Assembly (NCBI GenBank): GCA_002356515.1
Contig: AP017605.1
Location: 2,790,001-2,854,000, forward strand
DNA: 64,000 nucleotides
Direction: 5' to 3'
Origin: Mesorhizobium loti
Lineage (GTDB): Bacteria; Pseudomonadota; Alphaproteobacteria; Rhizobiales; Rhizobiaceae
The notes under the pieces were generated by a model, which worked only from the letters and a program-made list of their open reading frames with translations, was not told where the DNA came from and ran no database searches. Of the stretch, positions 34,699 to 43,096 are shown in pieces (positions within the stretch are counted from its first letter, which is position 1; the number at the start of each line of letters is the position of its first letter). A program made the position numbers and the translations under genes.

Positions 34699-35385
34699 TT
34701 AAGCGCCGAATTCCGCGCGACAATCCTCGAGCCGTCGCTTCTGCTGACCGGCGTCGTCGAAATTGGCCGGGTCGAGCCACGCTTCATAGGCCTTGCGCAG
34801 GGCCGGCCATTCCTTGTCGATGATCGAATACCATGCGGTGTCGCGGTTTTCACCCTTGACGATCAGGTGCTGGCGGAAAATGCCCTCGAACTTGAAGCCG
34901 AACCGTTCGGCGGCCCGCTTCGACGGCTCGTTGCGGTTGTTGCATTTCCATTCGTAGCGGCGGTAGCCGAGTTCGTCGAAGATGTATTTCATGAACAGGA
35001 ACTGCGCTTCCGTCGCCGCCGGCTTGCGCGAGATGAGCGGCCCCCAATAGATGTTGCCGATCTCGATGACGCCGTAAGCGGGATCGATGCGCATCAGGGT
35101 CTGGCGCCCGGCGACCTTGCCGCTGGCCTTGTCGATGATGGCGAAGAACAGCGGATCCTCGCTGGCCTCGACCTTGTCCAGCCATGGCTGGAAGGCGGCG
35201 CGGGTTTCCGGCGGATAGTCGGGCAGCCAGGCGAAGCGGCCCCCGACATCGGACACGGAAGACGCCTCATAGAGCCCGTCACCGTGCTTTGCGGCGCTCA
35301 GCGGTTCAAGCCTGACATAGCGGCCGTCGATCGCCTTGCGCTCCGGACGCGGACGTGGCTGCCAATTCGCGAGATTTTCCGACAC
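34699..35385 (-). CDS. GNAT acetyltransferase, RimJ/RimL type
   Basis: Acetyltransferase of the RimJ/RimL (GNAT_3) group, 228 residues. GTG 35385 is chosen: GGAG lies seven bases upstream and the product starts MSENLANWQPRPRPERKAIDGRYVRLEPL, the family start. Motifs AYGVIEIGNIYWGPLISRKPAATEAQFLFMKYIFDELGYRRYEWKCNNRNEPSKRAAERFGFKFEG are typical. It is divergent from the aminotransferase gene. Confidence 0.85.
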   Translation of the reverse strand: MSENLANWQPRPRPERKAIDGRYVRLEPLSAAKHGDGLYEASSVSDVGGRFAWLPDYPPETRAAFQPWLDKVEASEDPLFFAIIDKASGKVAGRQTLMRIDPAYGVIEIGNIYWGPLISRKPAATEAQFLFMKYIFDELGYRRYEWKCNNRNEPSKRAAERFGFKFEGIFRQHLIVKGENRDTAWYSIIDKEWPALRKAYEAWLDPANFDDAGQQKRRLEDCRAEFGA

Positions 35386-35468
35386 CAAACACTCCAATCC
35401 GTTTGACTTTTGCGGGCCGAAGCTCACAAAAACGCAACCCCACAGTAAGAACCACACGGACGGGAAAA

Positions 35469-36653
35469 ATGCTCCACACGATTTCGGCCTTCGACCGTCT
35501 CGGCGAGGAAAATGCCTTCGCGGTGCTGGCGCGGGCGACGGCGCTCGCCCAACAGGGCCGCGACATCGTCAATCTCGGCATCGGCCAACCCGACTTCAAG
35601 ACACCGCAGCACATCGTCGAGGCGGCGATCAAGGCGCTGCGTGACGGCCACCATGGCTACACGCCGGCCAACGGGCTGCTGGCAACGCGCGAGGCGGTGG
35701 TGCGGCGCACGCTGACCACCACCGGCGTCGAAGTGTCGCCCGAGACAGTGATGATCCTGCCCGGCGGCAAGCCGACCATGTTCGCGGCGATCCTGATGTT
35801 CGGCGAACCCGGCGCCGAGATCCTCTATCCCGATCCCGGCTTCCCGATCTACCGTTCGATGATCGAGTTTACTGGCGCGGCACCCATCCCCGTGCCGATG
35901 CGCGAGGAGAACGGCTTTGCCTTCTCGGCCGAGGAGACGCTGGCGCTGATCACCTCGAAGACCAGGCTGCTGATCCTCAACTCGCCGGCCAATCCAACCG
36001 GCGGTGTCACGCCGCGCGCCGAGATCGAAAAGCTGGTCAAGGGGCTGGAGAAGCACCCTGATGTCGCGATCCTCTCCGACGAGATCTACGACGTCATGAC
36101 CTATGACGGCGAGACGCATTGCTCGCTGCTCGGCTATCCCGAGATCCGCGACCGGCTGATCGTGCTCAATGGCTGGTCCAAGACCTGGGCGATGACCGGC
36201 TGGCGCATGGGCTGGTCGATCTGGCCGAACGGCGACAAGAGCGCCCATCTCTACGACAAGGTGCGCAAGCTGGCGGTCAATTGCTGGTCCTGCGTCAACG
36301 CGCCGAGCCAGTTCGCCGGCATCGCCGCCATCGACGGACCGCAGAACGACGTCGACACGATGATGCGCGCCTTCGACCGCCGCAGGAAGGTCGTGGTCGA
36401 GGGGCTGAACGCCTTGCCAAACATTTCCTGCATCACGCCCAAGGGCGCATTCTACGCCTTCCCCAACGTGTCGAAGACCGGCTGGAAGGCAAAGAAGCTG
36501 GCCTCGGCGCTGCTCGACGACGCCGGCGTGGCGCTGATCGGCGGCCCCGATTTCGGCATTCTGGGCGAAGGCTATGTCAGGCTCTCCTACGCCAATTCCG
36601 AGGAGAATATCTTGCGCGCGCTGGAGCGGATCGGGGCGTTCCTGGCCAAGTAG
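35469..36653 (+). CDS. Class I/II PLP aminotransferase
   Basis: Fold-type I aminotransferase, 394 residues from ATG 35469. Family landmarks are LGIGQPDFKTP, GYTPANGLLATREAV, NSPANPTGGV, the SDEIYD segment and the PLP lysine in GWSKTWAMTGWRMGW. The Arg binding the substrate carboxylate is in GYVRLSYANSEE. Aspartate, aromatic or alanine substrates are possible. Stands alone and divergent from the GNAT gene. Confidence 0.88.
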   Translation: MLHTISAFDRLGEENAFAVLARATALAQQGRDIVNLGIGQPDFKTPQHIVEAAIKALRDGHHGYTPANGLLATREAVVRRTLTTTGVEVSPETVMILPGGKPTMFAAILMFGEPGAEILYPDPGFPIYRSMIEFTGAAPIPVPMREENGFAFSAEETLALITSKTRLLILNSPANPTGGVTPRAEIEKLVKGLEKHPDVAILSDEIYDVMTYDGETHCSLLGYPEIRDRLIVLNGWSKTWAMTGWRMGWSIWPNGDKSAHLYDKVRKLAVNCWSCVNAPSQFAGIAAIDGPQNDVDTMMRAFDRRRKVVVEGLNALPNISCITPKGAFYAFPNVSKTGWKAKKLASALLDDAGVALIGGPDFGILGEGYVRLSYANSEENILRALERIGAFLAK

Positions 36654-36806
36654 ACCTCAAAGCAGGCCGGAGCCATTTTCGGATGGCTTGCGGCCGGCCC
36701 CGCCATGTCGATGTCATGATCCGTCCGGAGGATCACGGCCAAGACTGTGCGTCTATGTCGGGAACGGTTACGGTCCTGAGATCAGGATCGAACCGGGATG
36801 CCCTAG

Positions 36807-37181
36807 ATGTTTTATGCAATCCTTGCCTATCACGTGGAAGATGCGATCAAGGCGCTGACGCCGCAGGAAGATGCGGCGCTGATGGCCGAGCTGCTCAAGA
36901 TCAACACAAGGCTTCACGAGGCAGGTACGCTTGGACCGTCCGCGCGTCTGGGAGCGACGCAGGATGCCTTTACCTTGCGCGGCCCGGGCGAAGGCACGAT
37001 CATCGACGGTCCTTTCGCTGAGACCAAGGAACAATTGCTTGGCCTCTACGTCGTCGACTGCGCCACAAAAGACGAGGCCATCGCCATCGCCCGCGACCTT
37101 CGCCGCGTCAATCCGACCGCGGTCTACGAGATCAGGCCCATCCTGCTGTTCAAGCCCGGTGTGCCGCTGGCTGGCAAATGA
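36807..37181 (+). CDS. YCII-related domain protein
   Basis: A 124-residue protein of the DGPF/YCII superfamily: MFYAILAYHVEDAIKAL, DGPFAETKEQLLGLYVVDCATKDEAIAIA and YEIRPILLF. The DGPF motif is intact. Such proteins often accompany ECF sigma factors, but none is present here. Function unknown. Confidence 0.8.
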   Translation: MFYAILAYHVEDAIKALTPQEDAALMAELLKINTRLHEAGTLGPSARLGATQDAFTLRGPGEGTIIDGPFAETKEQLLGLYVVDCATKDEAIAIARDLRRVNPTAVYEIRPILLFKPGVPLAGK

Positions 37182-37211
37182 GCCGGCGGCAGCCCTGCCC
37201 GCGTCCGCTGC

Positions 37212-37967
37212 TCACCCACGCCCGACGAACGGCATCTTGGTCGCCATCACGGTCATGAACAGCACATTGGCGTCAAGCGGCAGGCTGGCCATGTGGACGA
37301 CGGCATCGGCGACGTGCTGGACATCCATCACCGCTTCGGCGGCGATGGAGCCGTTGGCCTGCGGCACGCCGACGGTCATCGGCTGCGCCATGTCGGTCAG
37401 TGCGTTGCCGATGTCGATCTGGCCGCAGGCGATGTCATAGGGCCGGCCGTCGAGCGCCAGCGTCTTGGTCAGGCCCGTAATGGCATGCTTGGTCGCCGTA
37501 TAGGGCACCGAGCCCGGGCGTGGCGCATAGGCCGACACCGAGCCGTTGTTGATGATGCGGCCGCCCATCGGCCGCTGCTTGCGCATGGCGCCGAAGGCGG
37601 CGCGGGCGCACAGGAACGAACCGGTGAGATTGACGCCGACAATATCGTTCCACACCTCGACCGGGATCTCGTCGATCGGCGTCGACTTGTAGCCCATGCC
37701 GGCATTGTTGAAGAGCAGATCGACGCGGCCAAAGGCTTCCGCCACGGTCTCAAACAGATCATCGACCTCACCGGCCTTGCTGATGTCGCAGGCGACCGCC
37801 AATGCCTTGGCCTCGGTCCGGCCGGCCTCGGCAACCGCTGCGTCCAGCACCGATTTGCGGCGGCCGCAGAACACCGTATTCCAGCCGGCCTTGAGCAGCG
37901 CCGTGGCAACGCTCTTGCCGATACCCGTGCCGGCGCCGGTGACGATGGCGGTTCTTTGCTCGGTCAT
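37212..37967 (-). CDS. Short-chain dehydrogenase/reductase
   Basis: Classical SDR, 251 residues. It has the NAD(P) motif TGAGTGIG (11-18), NNAGMG, the catalytic Ser in GSVSAYAP and YTATKHA with Tyr and Lys. GGAGG precedes ATG 37967. Substrate unknown. A terminator lies further upstream on the same strand, separating it from the DUF533 gene. Confidence 0.87.
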   Translation of the reverse strand: MTEQRTAIVTGAGTGIGKSVATALLKAGWNTVFCGRRKSVLDAAVAEAGRTEAKALAVACDISKAGEVDDLFETVAEAFGRVDLLFNNAGMGYKSTPIDEIPVEVWNDIVGVNLTGSFLCARAAFGAMRKQRPMGGRIINNGSVSAYAPRPGSVPYTATKHAITGLTKTLALDGRPYDIACGQIDIGNALTDMAQPMTVGVPQANGSIAAEAVMDVQHVADAVVHMASLPLDANVLFMTVMATKMPFVGRG

Positions 37968-38104
37968 GGCAGATATCCTCCGGCAGCGCCGCGCGTGCCT
38001 GACTGATTTTCAGGATTTGGCTCGGCAGAAGGCATCGCAAATGACGGCAGCGATGGCAAGCTTAGTGGAATCTGGTTTTCGGAGAAAGCCCAGCAAGGGC
38101 CGAC

Positions 38105-38132
38105 AAAAAGGGCGGTCATTGGCGACCGCCCT
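38105..38132 (-). terminator. Rho-independent terminator of the DUF533 gene
   Basis: On the minus strand AGGGCGGTC (38132-38124) pairs perfectly with GACCGCCCT (38117-38109) over a six-base loop, and five T residues follow. It lies 110 bases after the DUF533 stop codon. Confidence 0.85.
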
Positions 38133-38197
38133 GATCTGAACCGGGCTTGGGAGGAGGAAAAGCCGATCCGACTGTGTAGAATCATGCGCTTCCTGAG

Positions 38198-38213
38198 TTA
38201 ACGAAAGGTTAAC
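38198..38213. promoter_or_regulatory. CtrA-box-like sequence
   Basis: TTAA-N7-TTAAC with the exact spacing of the alphaproteobacterial CtrA consensus (TTAA 38198-38201, TTAA 38209-38212). It lies between the DUF533 stop and its terminator, and 230 bases upstream of the SDR start. No promoter is evident, so binding may be without effect. Confidence 0.4.
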
Positions 38214-38242
38214 GCGGGAAAGACGGCCTGTCCCGATCTGAC

Positions 38243-38980
38243 CTACCAGCGCGGGTTGGGCGAGGTCCCTGCCTTGGTTGGCCCCTTGGCCGCAGAAACC
38301 GTCGCCTCGACATGGTCGACCAGCGCATCCGGCAGGCCAAGCCGGCCGGCCAGCAGGTCGAGATAGCCGCGCTCGGCGCGCGTGTCGGGATCGATGGTGA
38401 GGCGCGAGGCCGTGTAGAGTTCGAGCTTCTGGGCGTCGGTCTTGGCCCCCGCCACCAGCGTGTCGAGATCGAGCGGGCTTTCCAGCTCGGCCATCAGGAA
38501 TTTCTCGGCATCGGTATCGATCCCCGACACGCTGAGCTTGCCGGCGATCTTCTTGCGTTCCTCGTCATCGATATGACCGTCGGCCTTGGCCGCCGAGATC
38601 ATCGCCCGCACCAGGGTCAGCGTGAACTCGTCCTCGCCCTGCGGCGCCTGCGACGGGTGGAAGGCGGTGTCCTTGGGCGGCGGCAGCAATTCCGGTTCGC
38701 CGGAAGCGGCCGCCTGCTCCGGCGCGTTGCCGGCCTTGTAGTTCTGGTAGGCCTTGTAGGCGAGCCCGCCGATCGCGGCCAACCCACCGAGCTTCACCGC
38801 GGCACCGGTCACTTCGCGGCCGGCACCTGTTCCAAGCAGCACTGCCGCAAGCGCGCCGGCGGCCAGCGGGTTGTCCTTGGCCATCTGCACCGCTTGTCCA
38901 GCCTTGTCGCGGACGGTGCCGCTGGTGCCGGGAATTTGCGAGCCGAGCAGATCGTCGAGAAGCTTCTTGGGATCGAACAT
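38243..38980 (-). CDS. DUF533 family protein (YebE/TerB-like)
   Basis: A 245-residue protein. A hydrophobic Gly/Ala-rich segment (PLAAGALAAVLLGTGAGREVTGAAVKLGGLAAIGGLAYKAYQNY, about 38-81) is followed by a helical TerB-like domain (LTLVRAMISAAKADGHIDDEERKKI, about 122-146), with the acidic IDDEER metal-type motif. This is DUF533. The E. coli homologue YebE is induced by envelope stress; its function is unknown. A strong terminator follows. Confidence 0.85.
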   Translation of the reverse strand: MFDPKKLLDDLLGSQIPGTSGTVRDKAGQAVQMAKDNPLAAGALAAVLLGTGAGREVTGAAVKLGGLAAIGGLAYKAYQNYKAGNAPEQAAASGEPELLPPPKDTAFHPSQAPQGEDEFTLTLVRAMISAAKADGHIDDEERKKIAGKLSVSGIDTDAEKFLMAELESPLDLDTLVAGAKTDAQKLELYTASRLTIDPDTRAERGYLDLLAGRLGLPDALVDHVEATVSAAKGPTKAGTSPNPRW

Positions 38981-39098
38981 TCAGTGCCTCCAGCTTTTGC
39001 CCGGCCGAACGGGCAGGTTTCGAACGCCGAAGACGTAGGTCCCGAAACCTGACATTGCAATGACAGGCCGCCGCTTTGCGGGAGCTCAGAGCCTTCGA

Positions 39099-40028
39099 TC
39101 AGGATCCGATATGCGGCCCCTTGCCCCGCGCTTGCGCGAGCTCGACCTGCCGCTGACGCTCGGCATAGCGCTGGCGGTCTTCGTCGCTACGAGCGTCGAA
39201 ACAATGCGGGCAAGAGACGCCGGCGGCATATTTCTGCGACGCCAACTCGCTTGCCGTCAGCGGATGGCGGCAGGCACGACAGAGTTGCGCATCACCCTCA
39301 GCGAGGCCATGCGATACCGAAACCCGCTCGTCGAAGACGAAGCACTCGCCTTGCCAAAGGCTCTCTTCGGCCGGCACCTCTTCGAGATATTTGAGGATGC
39401 CGCCCTTGAGATGGAACACGTCCTCGAAGCCGAGCGACTTCACGTAGGCAGTCGCCTTTTCGCAGCGAATGCCGCCGGTGCAGAACATCGCCACCTTGCG
39501 GCCTTCGAGTTCCGCCCGGTGCGCTTCCACCCAGGCCGGGAATTCGCGAAAGCTCGCTGTCGCCGGATCGACCGCGCCCTTGAAGGTGCCGATCGAAACC
39601 TCGTAGGCATTGCGCGTGTCGATGACGATCGTGTCGGGCTGCGAAATCAGCGCGTTCCAGGCGGCGGGTACGACATAGGTGCCGGCACTCGCCACCGGGT
39701 CGATATCTTCGACACCCATGGTGACGATCTCACGCTTCAGCCGCACCTTCATGCGGTGGAACGGCATATCCGCGGCACTGCTGTATTTGACCTCCAGGCC
39801 GGCCAACCCGTCGATAGCCTCGATATAATCGATGAGCTCGGCGATCGCGGCTTCGCTGCCGGCGACGGTGCCGTTGATGCCTTCATGCGCCAGAAGCAGC
39901 GTGCCCTTGACGCCGCGTCCGCAGCAGAAGGCCGCGAGCGGCGCGCGCAATTCGTCAAAGGCATCGAGTCGGGCAAACCGGTAGAGCGCGGCGACGCGGA
40001 CAGGCTGGGATGGAGCGAACGGTGTCAT
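39099..40028 (-). CDS. trhO: tRNA uridine(34) hydroxylase TrhO (rhodanese family)
   Basis: Makes 5-hydroxyuridine at wobble position 34 of tRNA using oxygen. The 309-residue product shows an N-terminal acylphosphatase-like domain ([15 protein letters not shown]), a rhodanese domain (about 120-220) with active-site Cys in [14 protein letters not shown], and a Cys-rich C-terminal segment ([12 protein letters not shown]). This is the UPF0176/YceA family. Stands alone. Confidence 0.92.
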   Translation of the reverse strand: MTPFAPSQPVRVAALYRFARLDAFDELRAPLAAFCCGRGVKGTLLLAHEGINGTVAGSEAAIAELIDYIEAIDGLAGLEVKYSSAADMPFHRMKVRLKREIVTMGVEDIDPVASAGTYVVPAAWNALISQPDTIVIDTRNAYEVSIGTFKGAVDPATASFREFPAWVEAHRAELEGRKVAMFCTGGIRCEKATAYVKSLGFEDVFHLKGGILKYLEEVPAEESLWQGECFVFDERVSVSHGLAEGDAQLCRACRHPLTASELASQKYAAGVSCPHCFDARSDEDRQRYAERQRQVELAQARGKGPHIGS

Positions 40029-40216
40029 TGTCAGAGCAACTAGACGCTCGTAAAAGCCGATTCAAGGCGAAACGGGGTTTGTGGCCTGTCATGGCGCTGT
40101 CGGGGAAGAGCCCGTGAGCTTCCGACGGCGCGTGACATCGCGACACGCCTGGTTTCGTGGACAGGCAAACGCCCGTCTGCTAATCGGTTGAAATCCCCCT
40201 TGGTATGGAGAGACAG

Positions 40217-40855
40217 ATGCCCAGCAAGACCGAAAAACTCCTGTCGCTCCTCAATGGCCAGCCGGTCATCCCGGTGCTGAAGATCACCGATGTCGCCAAT
40301 GCGGTGCCGCTGGCCCGTGCCCTGGCACGCGGCGGCCTGCCGGCGATCGAGATCACGCTGCGAACCGCCGATGCGTTGGAAGCGATCCGTCGCGTGGCGG
40401 CCGAGGTCGAGGAAGCCATTGTCGGCGCCGGCACCATTCTGGACGGCAAACAGTTCGATGAAGCAGCTAGCGCCGGCTCGCGCTTCATCGTCAGCCCCGG
40501 CATCACGCGAGAGCTTTTGGCGGCCGCCGCCGACAGCGAGGTTCCGCTGCTGCCCGGCGCCATCACCCCCGGCGAGATCATGGCCGCGCGCGAGGCGGGC
40601 CTGCGCTTCCTGAAATTCTTCCCGGCCGAGCAGTCCGGCGGCATCGCCTCGCTGAAGGCCTTCGCCTCGCCGCTGGCCGACGTCAAATTCTGCCCGACCG
40701 GCGGCATCACCGGCAAGAACGCCGCCGACTACCTCAACCTGCCCAACGTCATCTGCGTCGGCGGCTCCTGGGTTGCGCCCGACGACATGGTCAAGGCCGG
40801 CAAGTGGGACGAGATCGAAGCACTCGCCCGCGCTGCCAGCCAGCTCCGGAAATAA
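40217..40855 (+). CDS. eda: KHG/KDPG aldolase
   Basis: Last enzyme of the Entner-Doudoroff pathway, cleaving 2-keto-3-deoxy-6-phosphogluconate to pyruvate and glyceraldehyde-3-phosphate. The 212-residue TIM barrel has IEITLRT, GAGTIL, the Schiff-base Lys in LRFLKFFPAE (about residue 136) and FCPTGGIT. ATG 40217 follows GGAGAG. Eda without edd beside it is usual in rhizobia. Confidence 0.93.
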   Translation: MPSKTEKLLSLLNGQPVIPVLKITDVANAVPLARALARGGLPAIEITLRTADALEAIRRVAAEVEEAIVGAGTILDGKQFDEAASAGSRFIVSPGITRELLAAAADSEVPLLPGAITPGEIMAAREAGLRFLKFFPAEQSGGIASLKAFASPLADVKFCPTGGITGKNAADYLNLPNVICVGGSWVAPDDMVKAGKWDEIEALARAASQLRK

Positions 40856-40867
40856 TCCGTCCTTCGC

Positions 40868-41617
40868 TCACCAGGGCAACGGACCGTTTTCATCGAAATA
40901 GCCGCCGGTGGGGCCGCCGGCCTTGAGCGTCGCCAGCTGCACGATGATCCCGGCGGCCTGCTGTACCGTACGGCCGCCTCTGTGCGCATTGAGATCCGTC
41001 GCGGTGTAGCCGGGAGCGGCGGCGTTGACCATGATGCCGCGCGGTGAAAGCTCCCGGGCGAAGGCCACGGTGATGGCATTGAGCGCCGTTTTCGAGCTTC
41101 CATAACCCATGACATTGGGCGACTGGCTGTTGCCGGCGGCACGCGCGATCGAGCCGAGGTAGCTGCTGACCATGACGATGCGGGCGGCCGGCGATGCCAG
41201 CAGCAGCGGCAGGAATGCCTGGGTGACGCGAACCGGGCCGAAGACGTTGACCTCATAGGTGGCCTTTATATCGGTGACATTCTCGCGGCTCGGCGGCCGT
41301 TCGTAGCGGCCGTCCGGCCCGAGCGCGTCGACATAGCCAGGCGCGATGCCGGCATTGTTGACCAGCGCGTCGAGGCTGGATACCCGCGTCGTGAGGGTTT
41401 TGGTCGCGGCCGCCACGCTGTCGTCGCTGGCGACGTCAAGCGCGAGCCATTCGACGTCGAGCCCTTCGTCTCGCAACGCCTTGGCCGCGGCCTCCCCGCG
41501 CTCGGCATCGCGGGCGCCGAGCCAGACCTTGAAGCCTTTTGTCCCCAGCCGTCGAGCGGTTTCGAGGCCGATGCCCTTGTTGGCGCCGGTGATCAGCGCA
41601 TTCGCTTTGGTCGTCAT
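40868..41617 (-). CDS. Short-chain dehydrogenase/reductase
   Basis: SDR of 249 residues, starting at ATG 41617 (GGAG eight bases upstream; an ATG two codons earlier is too close to that site). NAD(P) motif TGANKGIG, then NNAGIAPGY, Ser in VSSYLGSI and YGSSKTALN. The TGANKGIG form is common in carbonyl reductase-like SDRs. Divergent from the AraC gene, which may control it (125-130 bases apart). Confidence 0.85.
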   Translation of the reverse strand: MTTKANALITGANKGIGLETARRLGTKGFKVWLGARDAERGEAAAKALRDEGLDVEWLALDVASDDSVAAATKTLTTRVSSLDALVNNAGIAPGYVDALGPDGRYERPPSRENVTDIKATYEVNVFGPVRVTQAFLPLLLASPAARIVMVSSYLGSIARAAGNSQSPNVMGYGSSKTALNAITVAFARELSPRGIMVNAAAPGYTATDLNAHRGGRTVQQAAGIIVQLATLKAGGPTGGYFDENGPLPW

Positions 41618-41747
41618 GTCCATATCTCCTTCTTCGAAACCCAGACATGACGCGCGCCGGCCGATTTCGCGCGCCGGATACTCGCGTCCTCTTGCCTAAT
41701 CCTCTCAACCGGTTGCGCGGGGTGCATGGATCGGCAATGCTGAAGAC

Positions 41748-42641
41748 ATGGAAGAAGCCCTGCAGGAATTGATCGCCATCGCCGGCCGCCATGCGCAGGG
41801 GCGGCGCACCAAAACGGCCATCCCGCGCGTCACCATCGGCCGCAGCGAGGTTCCAACCCCGCCGCTGCCCGAGCTTTGTCAGCCGACGGCGCTGTTCGTG
41901 CTGCAGGGGGCCAAAACGGTGCTGATCGGCGACCGCACGCTTCGGTACGGCGCCGGCAGCTATTTCGTCTATGCGGTGGAGACGCCCGCCACAAGCCAGC
42001 TCATCGAGGCGAGCAGCGCCCGTCCTTACATGGCCATCGCCTTCGCCCTCGATATCGAGCTGATCGCCAGCCTGCTTATCGACCACAAGCCGGCGGTCGA
42101 CGGCGACAGCTTCGTGACCAATCGGGTCGATGACGATCTGCTCGATGCATGGCGCCGCATGCTGCGGCTGCTCGACCGGCCAGCCGAGATCCCCGTGCTC
42201 GCGCCGATGCTCGAACGCGAGATCGCATTCCGCCTGTTGCAGGGCCCGCAAGGCGCGAAGCTGCGCCAGCTTGCGCACGCTGATGGCCGCTTGTCACAGA
42301 TACGCCGCGCCACCGCCTGGATACGATCGCACTACAACGAGCCTATCGACGTGACGGAGTTGGCCGCGCTCGCGCATATGAGCAACGCTTCGTTCCATCG
42401 CCATTTCAAGGCGGCGACCGCTATGAGCCCGATCCAATATCAGAAGCAGGTGCCTCTGCTGGAGGCACGTCATCTGCTGATCGCGGAGCCGGGCAGCGCC
42501 ACGCGCGTCGCCTTTGCCGTCGGCTATGAAAGCGCATCCCAGTTCAGCCGGGAATATGCGCGTCATTTCGGATTGCCGCCGGCGCGTGACGCCGCACGGC
42601 TCCTGGCCAGGGGCGAAGCAGCCACGCTGGAAATCGACTGA
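41748..42641 (+). CDS. AraC-family regulator with AraC_N cupin domain
   Basis: Regulator of 297 residues. The N-terminal AraC_N domain (about 20-170, LFVLQGAKTVLIGDRTLRYGAGSYFVYAVETP) is followed by two helix-turn-helices (about 195-290, DVTELAALAHMSNASFHRHFKAATAMSPIQYQK and RVAFAVGYESASQFSREYARHFG). Divergent from an SDR gene, its most likely target; relatives control reductases that detoxify aldehydes. Confidence 0.88.
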   Translation: MEEALQELIAIAGRHAQGRRTKTAIPRVTIGRSEVPTPPLPELCQPTALFVLQGAKTVLIGDRTLRYGAGSYFVYAVETPATSQLIEASSARPYMAIAFALDIELIASLLIDHKPAVDGDSFVTNRVDDDLLDAWRRMLRLLDRPAEIPVLAPMLEREIAFRLLQGPQGAKLRQLAHADGRLSQIRRATAWIRSHYNEPIDVTELAALAHMSNASFHRHFKAATAMSPIQYQKQVPLLEARHLLIAEPGSATRVAFAVGYESASQFSREYARHFGLPPARDAARLLARGEAATLEID

Positions 42642-42680
42642 AGCTCGGAACCAGACGTAGCGCGGCGTCAGCTGGCACAT

Positions 42681-42713
42681 AAAAAGCCCGGCCGACTCTC
42701 GCCGACCGGGCCA
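42681..42713 (-). terminator. Rho-independent terminator
   Basis: On the minus strand a GC-rich hairpin (GCCCGG-T-CGGC against its near-complement GTCGGCCGGGC, four-base loop) is followed by TTTTT. It ends the 58-residue secreted protein transcript, about 30 bases after its stop, between convergent genes. Confidence 0.8.
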
Positions 42714-42743
42714 ATTTCCGGATCCTGTCAGTTCCGGATCGTG

Positions 42744-42920
42744 TCAGCGGCAGACCTTGACCGTCTCCGTCACCCTGTGATGGTGCACCCAATGCGTGAC
42801 CAGCTTGGTCCTGCAGTGATGCCGGCCATTCTTGATGATCACGGTTTCGGCTTGCGATGGAGCGATCGCGGCCGATGCTGCAACCAATGCCAGAACTGAC
42901 GCCAGTAGAATTTTCTTCAT
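42744..42920 (-). CDS. Small secreted His-rich protein
   Basis: A 58-residue product starting at ATG 42920 (GGGGAAA upstream). Signal peptide MKKILLASVLALVAASAAIAPSQA, mature part of about 34 residues with basic and His-rich sequence (NGRHHCRTKLVTHWVHHHRVTETVKVCR) and two Cys. It has its own terminator and about 180 bases of upstream space before another terminator, so it is a single-gene unit. Function unknown; short His/Cys mature chains like this may bind metal or nucleic acid. Confidence 0.7.
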   Translation of the reverse strand: MKKILLASVLALVAASAAIAPSQAETVIIKNGRHHCRTKLVTHWVHHHRVTETVKVCR

Positions 42921-43044
42921 GAATTTCCCCAGGTTGGAACATACGCACACTAACCCGGAAATGCGGGAGCCGTTCCGGCCTCACGAGAAGTTCAGCCGCG
43001 TGTGATCCGCAGCATCGGGACATCGCATCGTTGCCCTGAACAGC

Positions 43045-43074
43045 AAAAAGCCGCGCCGGTTGCCTTGCGCGGCT
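43045..43074 (-). terminator. Rho-independent terminator of the DUF882 gene
   Basis: AGCCGCGC and GCGCGGCT form a perfect eight-base stem (43074-43067 with 43056-43049 on the minus strand) followed by TTTTT. It lies 23 bases after the DUF882 stop. Confidence 0.85.
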
Positions 43075-43096
43075 TCTGCTTTATCTGGCCAGCCGG

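Noticed and set aside
38996..39025. GCCCGGCCGAACGGGC hairpin upstream of the DUF533 gene as a terminator for trhO
   Set aside because: No T-tract on the minus strand, and it is close to the DUF533 start.
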